A stretch of 64,000 bases of DNA from JBEKYD01 sp052148435 (GTDB lineage: Bacteria > Acidobacteriota > Terriglobia > Bryobacterales > Bryobacteraceae): the NCBI GenBank assembly GCA_052148435.1, contig JBKQIF010000058.1, positions 12,244 through 76,243 of the forward strand, written 5' to 3'. The translations under genes were made by a program, and so were the position numbers. Position 1 is the stretch's first letter; every line of letters starts with the position of its first letter. Shown piece by piece: positions 33,177 to 42,432 of this stretch. The notes under the pieces are model-generated. The model was not told the DNA's origin. It was given only the letters and a program-made list of their open reading frames with translations, and did no database searches.

Positions 33177-35510
33177 TTGAAGTTCTCCTATAACTGGATT
33201 CGCGAACTGGTGGAGGGCCTGGATTGCCCCCCCGCACCGCTGGAACGATTGATCACCATGAAGACCGCCGAGTGCGAGGGCATCGAGGCGGTGGGAAGGC
33301 TGCTGGCCCAGGCGCGGGTGGCGCTGGTCTTGACGGCCGCACCGATCGCCGGTACGCACCTGACCAGGGCCGGGATCGATATCGGTCCGCTCGGCCGCCG
33401 CACCGTGGTTTGCGGCGCTCCCAATTGCCGCGCCGGCATGAAAGCCGTCTGGGCGCCGATCGGCAAGAGGACCATTCACGGGGTGGAGAGCGACGGTATG
33501 CTGGCCTCCGGCGCCGAGCTCGGCATCAACCGCGACCACGAGGGAATCGTAGAACTGGAAGCTCCGGTGGGCGCTCCGGTTCCGGGCTGCGAACCGGACA
33601 GCATTATCGAGATCGATAACAAATCCATCACCCACCGTCCGGATTTGTGGGGGCATTGGGGCATGGCGCGCGAAGTGGCGGCCATCGCCGGCGGCAAGCT
33701 GAAAGACCCGGTGCGCCTCACTTCGCTTCCTTCCGCAGCGCCCGCGATCCGGGTGGAAGTGGCCGACCCGGCGCTCTGCCCGCGTTACAGCGCGCTGGTG
33801 CTCGAAAACGTGGCCGGGAAGCCCTCGCCGCTCTGGCTCCAGTGGCGGCTTTCGAGCATCGGCCTGAACCCGATTAGCAATATCGTCGACGTCACCAACT
33901 ACGTGATGGCGGAGTTCGCCCAGCCGATGCACGCCTTCGACGCCGACAAGCTGAAGGGCGGCACCATTTTCGTGCGGCGGGCGAACGCGGGCGAGCGCTT
34001 CGCCGCGCTCAACGGCGAGGAATACACGCTCGACCCCTCCAACCTGGTGATTGCCGATGCGGGAGGCGCGATCGCCCTGGCCGGCGTGATCGGCGGCGCG
34101 GAAAGCGCCATCGGCGAGTCTACCCGCCGGGTGGTTCTGGAAAGCGCCACGTTTCAGGCGGCGTCCGTTCGCAAGACCTCGTCCGCCGTCAAACTGCGCA
34201 CCGACGCTTCCATGCGCTTCGAGAAAGCGCAGGATCCGGCCAATACCGTTCGCGGCCTGGCCCGCGCCATCGAGCTGCTACATGCGGTTTCGCCGGGAAT
34301 CCGCATCGTGGGCGGGGCGGCCGACGTGGCGCGCCCCACCCCGCCGCCGGCGCCGATTTCGCTGCCCCTGGACTGGCTGGACCGCAAGCTGGGCCGCTCG
34401 ATTCCGGCCGCCGAAGTTCGCGCCATTCTGGAGAGCCTGGAATTCGGCGTGGAGCAGGCCGGCCCGCGGACGTTCTCGGTTACCGTGCCCGGTTGGCGCG
34501 CCACCAAGGATGTTTCCATCAAGGACGACCTGGTGGAAGAAGTCGGCCGCATGGTGGGCTACGATTCCATTCCGCCGCGCGCCCCGCTGGTCGCCGCCGC
34601 CGTACCGCCCGCCAACCCCGAGCGGGATTTTCAGCACGAAGTCCGCGGCCTGTTCGTCGATTCGGGCTTTACCGAGGTTCACAACTACTCCTTCCTGAGC
34701 GAGGATGCCGCGCGCAACTTCGGGTACGAACCCTCCAGCCACGTTCGCGTGACCAATCCCATCTCGAGTGACCAGGCCCTGTTGCGGCGCTCGCTGGTGC
34801 CCGAGCTCTGGCGCAACCTGGTCGAAAACAGCAAGCACCGCGATTCGTTCCGGCTGTTCGAGATCGGGCTGGAGGTTCACAAAAGCGCATCGGGAGCCAA
34901 GCCAGGCTTGCCGGAAGAAATTCCGCACCTGGCGGCCGCGATGTACGAGCGCTCGGGCGACGGCAAGGCGGGCTTGGACGAGTTGAAGCGCGTGGCGGTC
35001 TGCCTGATGCCGGGGGCTGCCATTGAACCCTGCCAAGACCCGTCCGAGGTCGAGATTTACCAGCACCCGGCGCGCACCGGTTCCGTGGTCTGGAAGGGCG
35101 AATGCGTGGGGCGATTGTTCGAGATTCACCCGTCGCTGATGGAGAACGGCCGCGCCGCGGTGCTCGATCTCGATCTGAAGCGGGTGATGCGTCTCGGCGC
35201 CGGCGAGGTGAAGTACTCGGCCGTCCGCCGCTATCCTTCAAGCGCGTTCGATCTTTCGGTGATTGCCGGCGAGCGCGAATACGCGGCGGCGCTGGAAGCC
35301 AATCTGCGCCGATTCGCGGGACCGCTGGTGGAGAGCATCGAATTCCTGCGGGTGTACTCCGGAAAGCCGCTGCCCGAAGGCTCGAAGAGCGTTTCGTACC
35401 GCTTGACGCTGGGCTCGGCGGTGCGCACTCTCGAAAGCGAAGAGGTCGGCGCGATCCGCGCGCGCATCATCGAAGGAATGCGCGGCTTGGGTTACGAGTT
35501 AAGGGTGTAG
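33177..35510 (+). CDS. pheT: phenylalanyl-tRNA synthetase beta subunit
   Basis: A 777-residue beta subunit from TTG 33177. The N-terminal B1 domain begins MKFSYNWIRELV. An OB-fold/tRNA-binding region is included (VVCGAPNCRAGMKAVWAPIG). The B3/B4 domain contains DITHRPDLWGHWG-like IDNKSITHRPDLWGHWGMAR and NIVDVTNYVM. The B5 domain carries SIKDDLVEEVGRMVGYDSIP. The C-terminal anticodon-binding fold ends SVSYRLTLGSAVRTLESEEV. The full length is present, cotranscribed with pheS. Confidence 0.96.
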   Translation: MKFSYNWIRELVEGLDCPPAPLERLITMKTAECEGIEAVGRLLAQARVALVLTAAPIAGTHLTRAGIDIGPLGRRTVVCGAPNCRAGMKAVWAPIGKRTIHGVESDGMLASGAELGINRDHEGIVELEAPVGAPVPGCEPDSIIEIDNKSITHRPDLWGHWGMAREVAAIAGGKLKDPVRLTSLPSAAPAIRVEVADPALCPRYSALVLENVAGKPSPLWLQWRLSSIGLNPISNIVDVTNYVMAEFAQPMHAFDADKLKGGTIFVRRANAGERFAALNGEEYTLDPSNLVIADAGGAIALAGVIGGAESAIGESTRRVVLESATFQAASVRKTSSAVKLRTDASMRFEKAQDPANTVRGLARAIELLHAVSPGIRIVGGAADVARPTPPPAPISLPLDWLDRKLGRSIPAAEVRAILESLEFGVEQAGPRTFSVTVPGWRATKDVSIKDDLVEEVGRMVGYDSIPPRAPLVAAAVPPANPERDFQHEVRGLFVDSGFTEVHNYSFLSEDAARNFGYEPSSHVRVTNPISSDQALLRRSLVPELWRNLVENSKHRDSFRLFEIGLEVHKSASGAKPGLPEEIPHLAAAMYERSGDGKAGLDELKRVAVCLMPGAAIEPCQDPSEVEIYQHPARTGSVVWKGECVGRLFEIHPSLMENGRAAVLDLDLKRVMRLGAGEVKYSAVRRYPSSAFDLSVIAGEREYAAALEANLRRFAGPLVESIEFLRVYSGKPLPEGSKSVSYRLTLGSAVRTLESEEVGAIRARIIEGMRGLGYELRV

Positions 35511-35526
35511 AAGGGCTGCGGGTCGG

Positions 35527-36261
35527 CTAACGGCCGGTGTGCAGATTGTTGTGGATGGCGTACAGCGCCAGTTCCAGGCGGTCGGAAACACCCAGCTTGT
35601 CGAACATGTTGTGCAGATGGTTTTTCACCGTCTGCTCGCTGATGAACATCTTTTCGGCCATTTCTTTATTCTTGAAACCCTGCGCCACCAGAGCCACGAT
35701 TTCGCGCTCGCGCTGGCTCAACGGGCTGCGCTCGCGCTCGCGGGTGGAGTTCACGGGCGAAGGCATCTGCGGAATGTCTTCGTTGGCGACGAACTGCCGG
35801 ATCACCGCGGCCGTGGTATGGGAATCCAGCCAGATTTCTCCGGCATGCACCTTGCGAATGCTCTTAATGAGCATGTCCGTAGCGGTCTGCTTGAGAACGA
35901 TGCCCGAAGTGCCCAACTTCATCGCCTGCACGAATTCGTTCTTGTCGTCGGAAGCGGTGAGCACGATCACGCGGGTCTTGCCGCGCGCCGTCTGAATGCG
36001 CTGCAAGGTAGCCAACCCGTCCAGACCCGGCATTTTCAGATCGAGCAGCAGGATATCCGGCTCATGTTGCTGCAATACTTCGAGCACCTGACGCCCGTCT
36101 TCCGCCTGGGCGACGACTTGGAAATCCTCTTCCAAGGCCAACAGCCTACAGAGCCCGTCGCGGAAAATAGGATGATCGTCGGCGACCACGATCCGTATTT
36201 TCGAGGTGACGGGAGGCGTCTCGGAAGGGGACCCCGCGATGATGCCGTTGTTCTCTGACAT
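35527..36261 (-). CDS. NarL/FixJ-type response regulator
   Basis: A 244-residue regulator from ATG 36261 (GGAAAG upstream). The receiver domain spans about 20-140 with acidic pocket VADDHPIF and phospho-acceptor Asp74 in LLLDLKMPG. Conserved Thr (VLTAS) and Lys (VLKQ) residues are present. A LuxR-type HTH spans about 178-235 (LSQREREIVALVAQGFKNKE, then FISEQTVKNHLHNMFDKL). No sensor kinase lies next to it. It converges with pheT. Confidence 0.92.
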   Translation of the reverse strand: MSENNGIIAGSPSETPPVTSKIRIVVADDHPIFRDGLCRLLALEEDFQVVAQAEDGRQVLEVLQQHEPDILLLDLKMPGLDGLATLQRIQTARGKTRVIVLTASDDKNEFVQAMKLGTSGIVLKQTATDMLIKSIRKVHAGEIWLDSHTTAAVIRQFVANEDIPQMPSPVNSTRERERSPLSQREREIVALVAQGFKNKEMAEKMFISEQTVKNHLHNMFDKLGVSDRLELALYAIHNNLHTGR

Positions 36262-36372
36262 ACACTTTCCGCTGGAACCATTGTACGGTCCTGTTAGTAC
36301 CAAGTCAATTCGTTTTCAGGTAATTCCCCGCAATGAATTCGGATGGGCGGCTCCTTTTCCTCCAACTTCCGC

Positions 36373-36378
36373 TACAAT
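36373..36378 (+). promoter_or_regulatory. -10 element giving a near-leaderless transcript
   Basis: TACAAT (followed by GAAG) ends 5 bases before the ATG at 36384, so transcription would start at or next to the start codon. No Shine-Dalgarno fits in the remaining space. Confidence 0.45.
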
Positions 36379-36383
36379 GAAGT

Positions 36384-36638
36384 ATGGCCCGAGGTTGGGA
36401 AAGCAAGTCGGTCGAATCTCAGACTGAGGCTGCCGAAGCCAATCGTTCCGCCGTAAGGGTCCGCAAGACCGCTCCGGCGGAGCCGCTCGAATTGATCCGC
36501 AAGAGGGAGAGCCTTCTCCTTTCGCGAACCAGAGTTACCAGGGAAATGGAGGCCGCTCAGAATCCTCGCTACCGGACGCTCTTGGAAAAGTCCCTGCGGG
36601 AGCTGAACACGCAAATAGCCGCCGCCGGCGGCCACTAG
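36384..36638 (+). CDS. small conserved hypothetical protein (MARGWESKSVE type)
   Basis: An 84-residue, highly charged soluble protein. The opening MARGWESKSVESQ is recalled as typical of a small protein conserved in Acidobacteria. The second half (LLLSRTRVTREMEAAQNPRY, then RTLLEKSLRELNTQI) is predicted to be helical. It has no recognised domain, membrane segment or cysteine. A -10 element lies so close that the mRNA may be leaderless. Confidence 0.68.
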   Translation: MARGWESKSVESQTEAAEANRSAVRVRKTAPAEPLELIRKRESLLLSRTRVTREMEAAQNPRYRTLLEKSLRELNTQIAAAGGH

Positions 36639-36802
36639 AGCCGGGAAGTACGCCGGCTATTCGGCAATTCAGGACCGGGAGCGGGTTGGAACGCCACGCT
36701 CCGAAGGTGGCTGGTGTGTGCGAACGGTCCGCCTTTGTGGTCCCGATTTGGACGTGGCAAGCAGAATTCCGAACCCCAAGGGGTTGGTTGCCGTCATCGG
36801 CG

Positions 36803-37276
36803 TCAAATGTGATACATGGTTGGCTCGGAGTCGCCGCGCTGGCGGCGGCAGACATCCACCTGTTGGAGCAGGTCGGCCAGCGTGGTCCGGTCCAAAACGC
36901 CGGAGATAGCGTCGCGCACCTGCCTCATGATAATGCGGGTACCGCAGACTTCCACGTCCTCGCATTCCTGGCAGGGCCGGTAGGCGGTTTCGCTGGCACA
37001 GGGAAGCGGCGCCAGTGGGCCCTCCAGGATGCGGACCAGCGAACCGATGTTGATGGTCGAAGGCGGACGGCTCAGACGATACCCTCCCTTGCGGCCCAAT
37101 TTGCTTTCCAAGACTCCATGACTTTTCAGGTCGAGGAGGATGGCTTCCAGGAATTTCAGCGGAATGGATTCTTCCTTTGCCAAGGTACTGATGAGGATCG
37201 GTCCTTCCCGGTAGCGCCGCGCCAAGGCTTGAATGGCCTTCAATCCGTACTGGGTCCGCTTCGAAATGGTGCGCAT
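36803..37276 (-). CDS. Rrf2-family transcriptional regulator
   Basis: A 157-residue regulator from ATG 37276. The winged HTH is RTQYGLKAIQALARRYREGP, then IPLKFLEAILLDLKSHGVLE and SKLGRKGGYRLSRPP. Cys93, Cys102, Cys105 and Cys111 form a CX8CX2CX5C cluster suited to an Fe-S centre, as in IscR/RirA-type members. It is divergent from the O-acetylhomoserine sulfhydrylase gene and may control it, responding to cysteine, iron-sulfur or redox state; that role is inferred from position. Confidence 0.88.
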   Translation of the reverse strand: MRTISKRTQYGLKAIQALARRYREGPILISTLAKEESIPLKFLEAILLDLKSHGVLESKLGRKGGYRLSRPPSTINIGSLVRILEGPLAPLPCASETAYRPCQECEDVEVCGTRIIMRQVRDAISGVLDRTTLADLLQQVDVCRRQRGDSEPTMYHI

Positions 37277-37326
37277 GCCTGACTTTCCAGATGCCCTGTT
37301 TACAGAGTACTGCAAGGCTGGTGAAC

Positions 37327-37354
37327 TTGACACTGGAGCTACGATCTTTATAAA
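37327..37354 (+). promoter_or_regulatory. sigma-70 type promoter upstream of metY
   Basis: TTGACA (37327-37332) and TATAAA (37349-37354) with a 16-base spacer. A second TTGACA (37360-37365), followed by an AT-rich AAATAGTACATTATAAGG stretch, lies immediately downstream. That stretch could be the Rrf2 operator overlapping the start site. Confidence 0.6.
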
Positions 37355-37468
37355 CTCGATTGACAAATAGTACATTATAAGGGACTAGCGGCCCGTGACA
37401 AAAACCCCTTCCTGATGCGAAATGGGGGAACAAATGCGCAACGAGGAAAGGCCGCCTGAAAGCCGGCT

Positions 37469-37486
37469 GCAGCCAGGATTGGCTGC
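37469..37486 (+). promoter_or_regulatory. hairpin in metY leader
   Basis: GCAGCCA-GGAT-TGGCTGC is a perfect 7-bp stem 31-48 bases before the metY start. The leader (about 37361-37516) is long enough for a regulatory RNA, but no known riboswitch class was recognised. Confidence 0.35.
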
Positions 37487-37516
37487 CCCACGGGACTATT
37501 CTCGTAAGGACGATTC

Positions 37517-38830
<1,314 letters not shown>

Positions 38831-38933
38831 CGTATTCGACATTTCCCTTTTTCCCCTAATTTTCCAGGCCCGAGGGCCCGCGGAGCGCAATTTCGCGGTC
38901 CGCGCTAGCATGATGTAAGAGGGAACCAGTTTC

Positions 38934-40508
38934 ATGTTCGCCAGCGAAGAGAATTCGATACAGATCGACGCCCCCCTTACGGGCGCGCAGAAGACCATTC
39001 TCAGCGAAGAAGCCATCGGCTTCCTGGGAAAGCTGGCGCGGGCATTCGAACCCCGCCGCCGCGAGCTGCTGGCCGCCAGACGCCTGCGCCAGCGGGAAAT
39101 CGACGCCGGAGCCAGGCCGGAATTTCTGCCATCCACGGCACAGATCCGTGCCGGCGACTGGCAGGTGGCTCGGATCCCGGCGGACCTTCTCGATCGCCGC
39201 GTCGAAATTACCGGCCCGGTCGACCGCAAAATGATCATCAACGCGCTCAATTCCGGCGCCAAGGTCTTCATGGCCGATTTCGAAGATTCGAACTCGCCCA
39301 CGTGGAACAACGTGATCGAAGGGCAGGTCAATCTGTGCGATGCCGTGCGCGGCGCCATCACTTACACCAGTCCGGAGGGAAAACGCTATGAGGTGAGCGA
39401 AACGCCGGCTGTGCTGATGGTCCGCCCGCGCGGCTGGCACCTGGTGGAAAAGCACTTTCTGATCGGTGGCGCGCCCATCTCGGCGTCGCTATTCGATTTC
39501 GGTCTGTTCTTCTTCCACAATGTCAGGGCCCTGATCGCCAAAGGCACAGGCCCGTATTTCTATCTGCCCAAGCTCGAAAGCCATCTGGAAGCGCGCCTGT
39601 GGAACGACGTTTTCCTGCTGGCGCAGAGTGAACTCGGGATTCCGCGCGGCACCATCCGCGCTACCGTGCTCATCGAAACCATTCTGGCCGCCTTCGAAAT
39701 GGACGAAATCCTCTGGGAGCTGCGGGAGCACTCGGCGGGGCTGAACTGCGGGCGGTGGGACTACATTTTCAGCTTCATAAAGAAGTTTCGCAACCGGCCC
39801 GACTTCGTGCTGCCGGACCGCGCGCAGGTGACCATGGACCGCGATTTTCTGCGGGCGTATGTGGACCTGCTGATCCAGACGTGCCACCGGCGCGGCGTGC
39901 ATGCCATGGGAGGCATGGCGGCCCAGATCCCTATCAAGAACGATCCCGAGGCCAATCGCATCGCACTCGAGAAAGTGCGCCAGGACAAGCTCCGCGAGGT
40001 ACGGGCCGGCCATGACGGCACCTGGGTGGCCCACCCCGGGCTGGTATCGATTGCCCGCGATGTCTTCGACAGCTTTATGCCGTCCCCCAACCAGATCGAA
40101 AAGAAGACGGCCGTTGAAGTCACCGCCGCGGACCTGCTGGCGGTACCCAACGGCGAGATTACCAAAGAGGGCGTGAACCGCAATATCGACATAGGTCTGC
40201 AGTATCTGGCCACCTGGCTTGGCGGCAACGGCTGCGTGCCGATCTATAACCTGATGGAAGATGCCGCAACCGCCGAGATCTCCCGGGCACAAATCTGGCA
40301 ATGGATCAAGTATGCGGCGCGTCTGGCCGACGGGCCAGCCGTGACGCCGGCCATGGTGCGCGAGACGCTGGAATACCAGCGCGAGCGGCTCGGCGGCCAA
40401 TTGCCGGCGCGGGAACTGTTGCTTGCCAGCGGCTTGTACGAGCAGATGATGACGAACCCTGAGTTCCCCGAATTCCTGACCCTGAGCGCCTACGAGTTGC
40501 TGGATTAG
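38934..40508 (+). CDS. aceB: malate synthase A
   Basis: A 524-residue glyoxylate-cycle enzyme condensing glyoxylate and acetyl-CoA to malate. Motifs include GPVDRKMIINALNSGAKVFM, ADFEDSNSPTWNNVIEGQ and PRGWHLVEKHF. The PKLESHLEARLWNDVF region, GTIRATVLIETILAAFEMDE and GGMAAQIPIKNDPEANR mark the TIM barrel and active site. The length matches MS-A. Isocitrate lyase is not in the window. Confidence 0.96.
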   Translation: MFASEENSIQIDAPLTGAQKTILSEEAIGFLGKLARAFEPRRRELLAARRLRQREIDAGARPEFLPSTAQIRAGDWQVARIPADLLDRRVEITGPVDRKMIINALNSGAKVFMADFEDSNSPTWNNVIEGQVNLCDAVRGAITYTSPEGKRYEVSETPAVLMVRPRGWHLVEKHFLIGGAPISASLFDFGLFFFHNVRALIAKGTGPYFYLPKLESHLEARLWNDVFLLAQSELGIPRGTIRATVLIETILAAFEMDEILWELREHSAGLNCGRWDYIFSFIKKFRNRPDFVLPDRAQVTMDRDFLRAYVDLLIQTCHRRGVHAMGGMAAQIPIKNDPEANRIALEKVRQDKLREVRAGHDGTWVAHPGLVSIARDVFDSFMPSPNQIEKKTAVEVTAADLLAVPNGEITKEGVNRNIDIGLQYLATWLGGNGCVPIYNLMEDAATAEISRAQIWQWIKYAARLADGPAVTPAMVRETLEYQRERLGGQLPARELLLASGLYEQMMTNPEFPEFLTLSAYELLD

Positions 40509-40797
40509 AACCACCGCGCCCGATCCGGAACAGTTCCGGGCAAACGCGCAGCCAGGCGGGAGCGCCGGGACGAACTTCGGCGCTGCTGATGCCGCCGGGC
40601 CTTTTCCAGGTATTGAGGAAAACTGGCTGACCCAACTGACGGGGAATCGGCGCGGGAAACCAGGCGGGACATGGTTCTCTTGTCGTCTGTCGAGCGGTTG
40701 CGGCTGGCGAGGCCCGACAGACCACGAAAAACGATGGTCTGTCCCACCTCTTGATCGCTGAAACCTGGAGAACCTCGGCTCGGTTCGGGCTCATCCG
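40509..40797. other. 289-bp intergenic region with REP element
   Basis: No gene was found. The only clear structure is the REP hairpin at 40716-40743 and a related half-site CTTGTCGTCTGTCG near 40678. The rest is between two convergent genes. Confidence 0.5.
40716..40748. repeat. REP-like hairpin, GGGACAGACCA family
   Basis: GACAGACCA and TGGTCTGTC form a perfect 9-bp stem around CGAAAAACGA, followed by CCACC. It is the same element as 22083-22114 in the opposite orientation. Confidence 0.75.
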
Positions 40798-41433
40798 TCA
40801 GGCGGCGGCCGCTGAGGACTTACCGAGACAGCAGTGTTTGTATTTCTTGCCGCTGCCACAGGGGCAGAGGCCGTTGCGGCCGGTTTTGGGTTCGGGGCGG
40901 CGGTAGGTTTCCGGCGTTTGTGCGGGATTGTGCATGTGGAAGACGGGGCGCGGTTGGGCGTCCGGCTCCGGCGCGGGTTGGGCGTCGTTGTGCGCGGTTG
41001 TGCATTCTTGTGCGTCGCTTGCAGGTTCGGGGGGCTGCTGTTGAGAGAACCGATTGTGCTCAGCTTCCGCCATGGCAGCGAACAGGTCGGCCATGCTGGC
41101 GGGCTTTTCCTTTTCGAACTTGGGCGGGGTGGCGACTTTCTCGATGATGAAGGTAGCGGCGCGAAGGAGGGCCGAGGGTGAGGATTCCGGGTTGGTGAGG
41201 ACGTTGCGGAGGGCTGCAAAGGCGAGGTCGGCCAAATCGACGGCGCGGTCGCGGTAGAGGATGGCGCGGTCGTGGTGGGCGTGGGTTAATGCCTCTCGGA
41301 AGCCGTCCGAGCTGCGGCGCCAGTTGGCGATGGTATTTCGATGAATGCCGGCATGGGCGGCGGCGTCGGCCAGGGTGGCGCCGTTGGACAGGGCGTCGAC
41401 GACCTGGAGTTGTTGCGGGGTGAGGTTGAACAT
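40798..41433 (-). CDS. HTH protein with C-terminal SEC-C zinc motif
   Basis: A 211-residue protein. Residues 1-45 form a homeodomain-like HTH of the phage terminase small-subunit type (LTPQQLQVVDALSNGATLAD, then AGIHRNTIANWRR). A helical middle (45-125) and a low-complexity Q/P/E/A-rich linker (125-185) follow. The C-terminus is a SEC-C metal-binding motif, GLCPCGSGKKYKHCC, as at the end of SecA. It probably binds nucleic acid; the target is unknown. Confidence 0.75.
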   Translation of the reverse strand: MFNLTPQQLQVVDALSNGATLADAAAHAGIHRNTIANWRRSSDGFREALTHAHHDRAILYRDRAVDLADLAFAALRNVLTNPESSPSALLRAATFIIEKVATPPKFEKEKPASMADLFAAMAEAEHNRFSQQQPPEPASDAQECTTAHNDAQPAPEPDAQPRPVFHMHNPAQTPETYRRPEPKTGRNGLCPCGSGKKYKHCCLGKSSAAAA

Positions 41434-41701
41434 AACGATCGCTTGCGGCTACACGATAGCGGGCAAGCATGGAAAAACGGGGGCGGGGAACCCGCTGATT
41501 TGCGCTAAGGCATTGGGGCGGAAGGGTTAATAAATATTTTCAAAATTTGTGACCGTGGGCGGAGTGGGTGGCTGCGGCGCGGGCGCCGGGAGAATCGCGC
41601 AGTTCTGGCCGTCGCGCTGTATTATCCCCCTGGATTCCGAGAACTTGACCGCTGGGGCGCCGGACTTGACGTTGGCTGCGTCATTCCTTACTCTAAGGGC
41701 A

Positions 41702-41926
41702 ATGGAAGTTAACTTTACGCCGGAGCTGCAAGCGAAGCTTGAGCGGGTGGCTGCGCAAAACAGCCGCGCCGCGGACCACTACGTGCAGCAGCTTGTCGAA
41801 AACTATCTCGATCACGATGTCTGGTTCCGGCAGAAGGTTACCGCCAGCTTGGGCCGACTCGACCGCGGGGAGTTTATTTCCCACGAGGAAATCGGCGCCG
41901 GTCTTGAGAAGATGTTCCAACCGTAA
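41702..41926 (+). CDS. ParD-like antitoxin
   Basis: A 74-residue protein of the ribbon-helix-helix antitoxin type. An N-terminal strand (MEVNFTPELQAKLERVAAQN) precedes helices. The toxin-binding tail LDRGEFISHEEIGAGLEKMF closely matches antitoxins of ParDE-like addiction modules. Its TAA is directly followed by the ATG of the toxin gene. It remains intact although the toxin gene is truncated. Confidence 0.82.
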   Translation: MEVNFTPELQAKLERVAAQNSRAADHYVQQLVENYLDHDVWFRQKVTASLGRLDRGEFISHEEIGAGLEKMFQP

Positions 41927-42140
41927 ATGCTGATTCGATGGTCGCCCGATGCGGCGGCCGACTTCCGAGACATCGTCGACTACATTCGCCGGGACAATCC
42001 CGCCGCCGCACAGCGAGTCGCTCAAACCATTTACGAACGTCTGACCAGGCTTGGGAACTTTCCGCACAGCGGAAGGCATGGCCGCGTGGAGGGTACGCGC
42101 GAATTGCCTTTGCCGCCGCTGCCCTTCATTGTGGTGTACC
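41927..42140 (+). pseudogene. ParE-like toxin gene truncated by inverted comM copy
   Basis: Residues 1-71 are a normal ParE/RelE-fold toxin: MLIRWSPDAAADFRDIVDYI, then RLGNFPHSGRHGRVEG and LPLPPLPFIVVYR. At about 42140 the sequence switches into an inverted copy of the comM 3' end. The open frame runs on to 42211 with 23 unrelated residues, replacing the last ~20 residues of the toxin (the strand after VVYR that completes the sheet). The chimeric 94-residue protein is probably inactive. Confidence 0.75.
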
Positions 42141-42350
42141 GGCTTCGGCCAGGTATTTGGCGGCGATGGTTTCCGAGCCGGCTATGTCGGCTATGGTGCG
42201 GGCCACTTTGAGGATGCGGTCGTGGGCACGGGCAGAGAGCGACATACGGCGGACGGCCAGTTCCAGGGTGCGCTCGCCGGAATCGTCGAGGGCGCAGTGT
42301 TTGCGGATGGGATGGAGCGGGTGGGCGACGTGGATATCGATTCGGTCGAG
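42141..42350 (-). pseudogene. inverted partial duplicate of the comM 3' end
   Basis: Read leftward this gives LDRIDIHV, then PIRKHCALDDSGERTLELAV, RRMSLSARAHDRILKVARTI and SETIAAKYLAEA. It matches intact comM at about 43579-43606 and 43744-43914, with about 130 bases deleted between the two parts. Differences are mostly silent, with a few replacements (ADIAG for ADLSG, KY for KH), so the copy is not very recent or derives from a second comM-like gene. It faces comM across 80 bases. Confidence 0.85.
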
Positions 42351-42432
42351 TCTCTCAGAACTATGATTTACTCTCCCCAAATTTTCCTGAGACAACCCCG
42401 GCCGGCGCGCCACTTCCATCTTCCTGGGGTTT

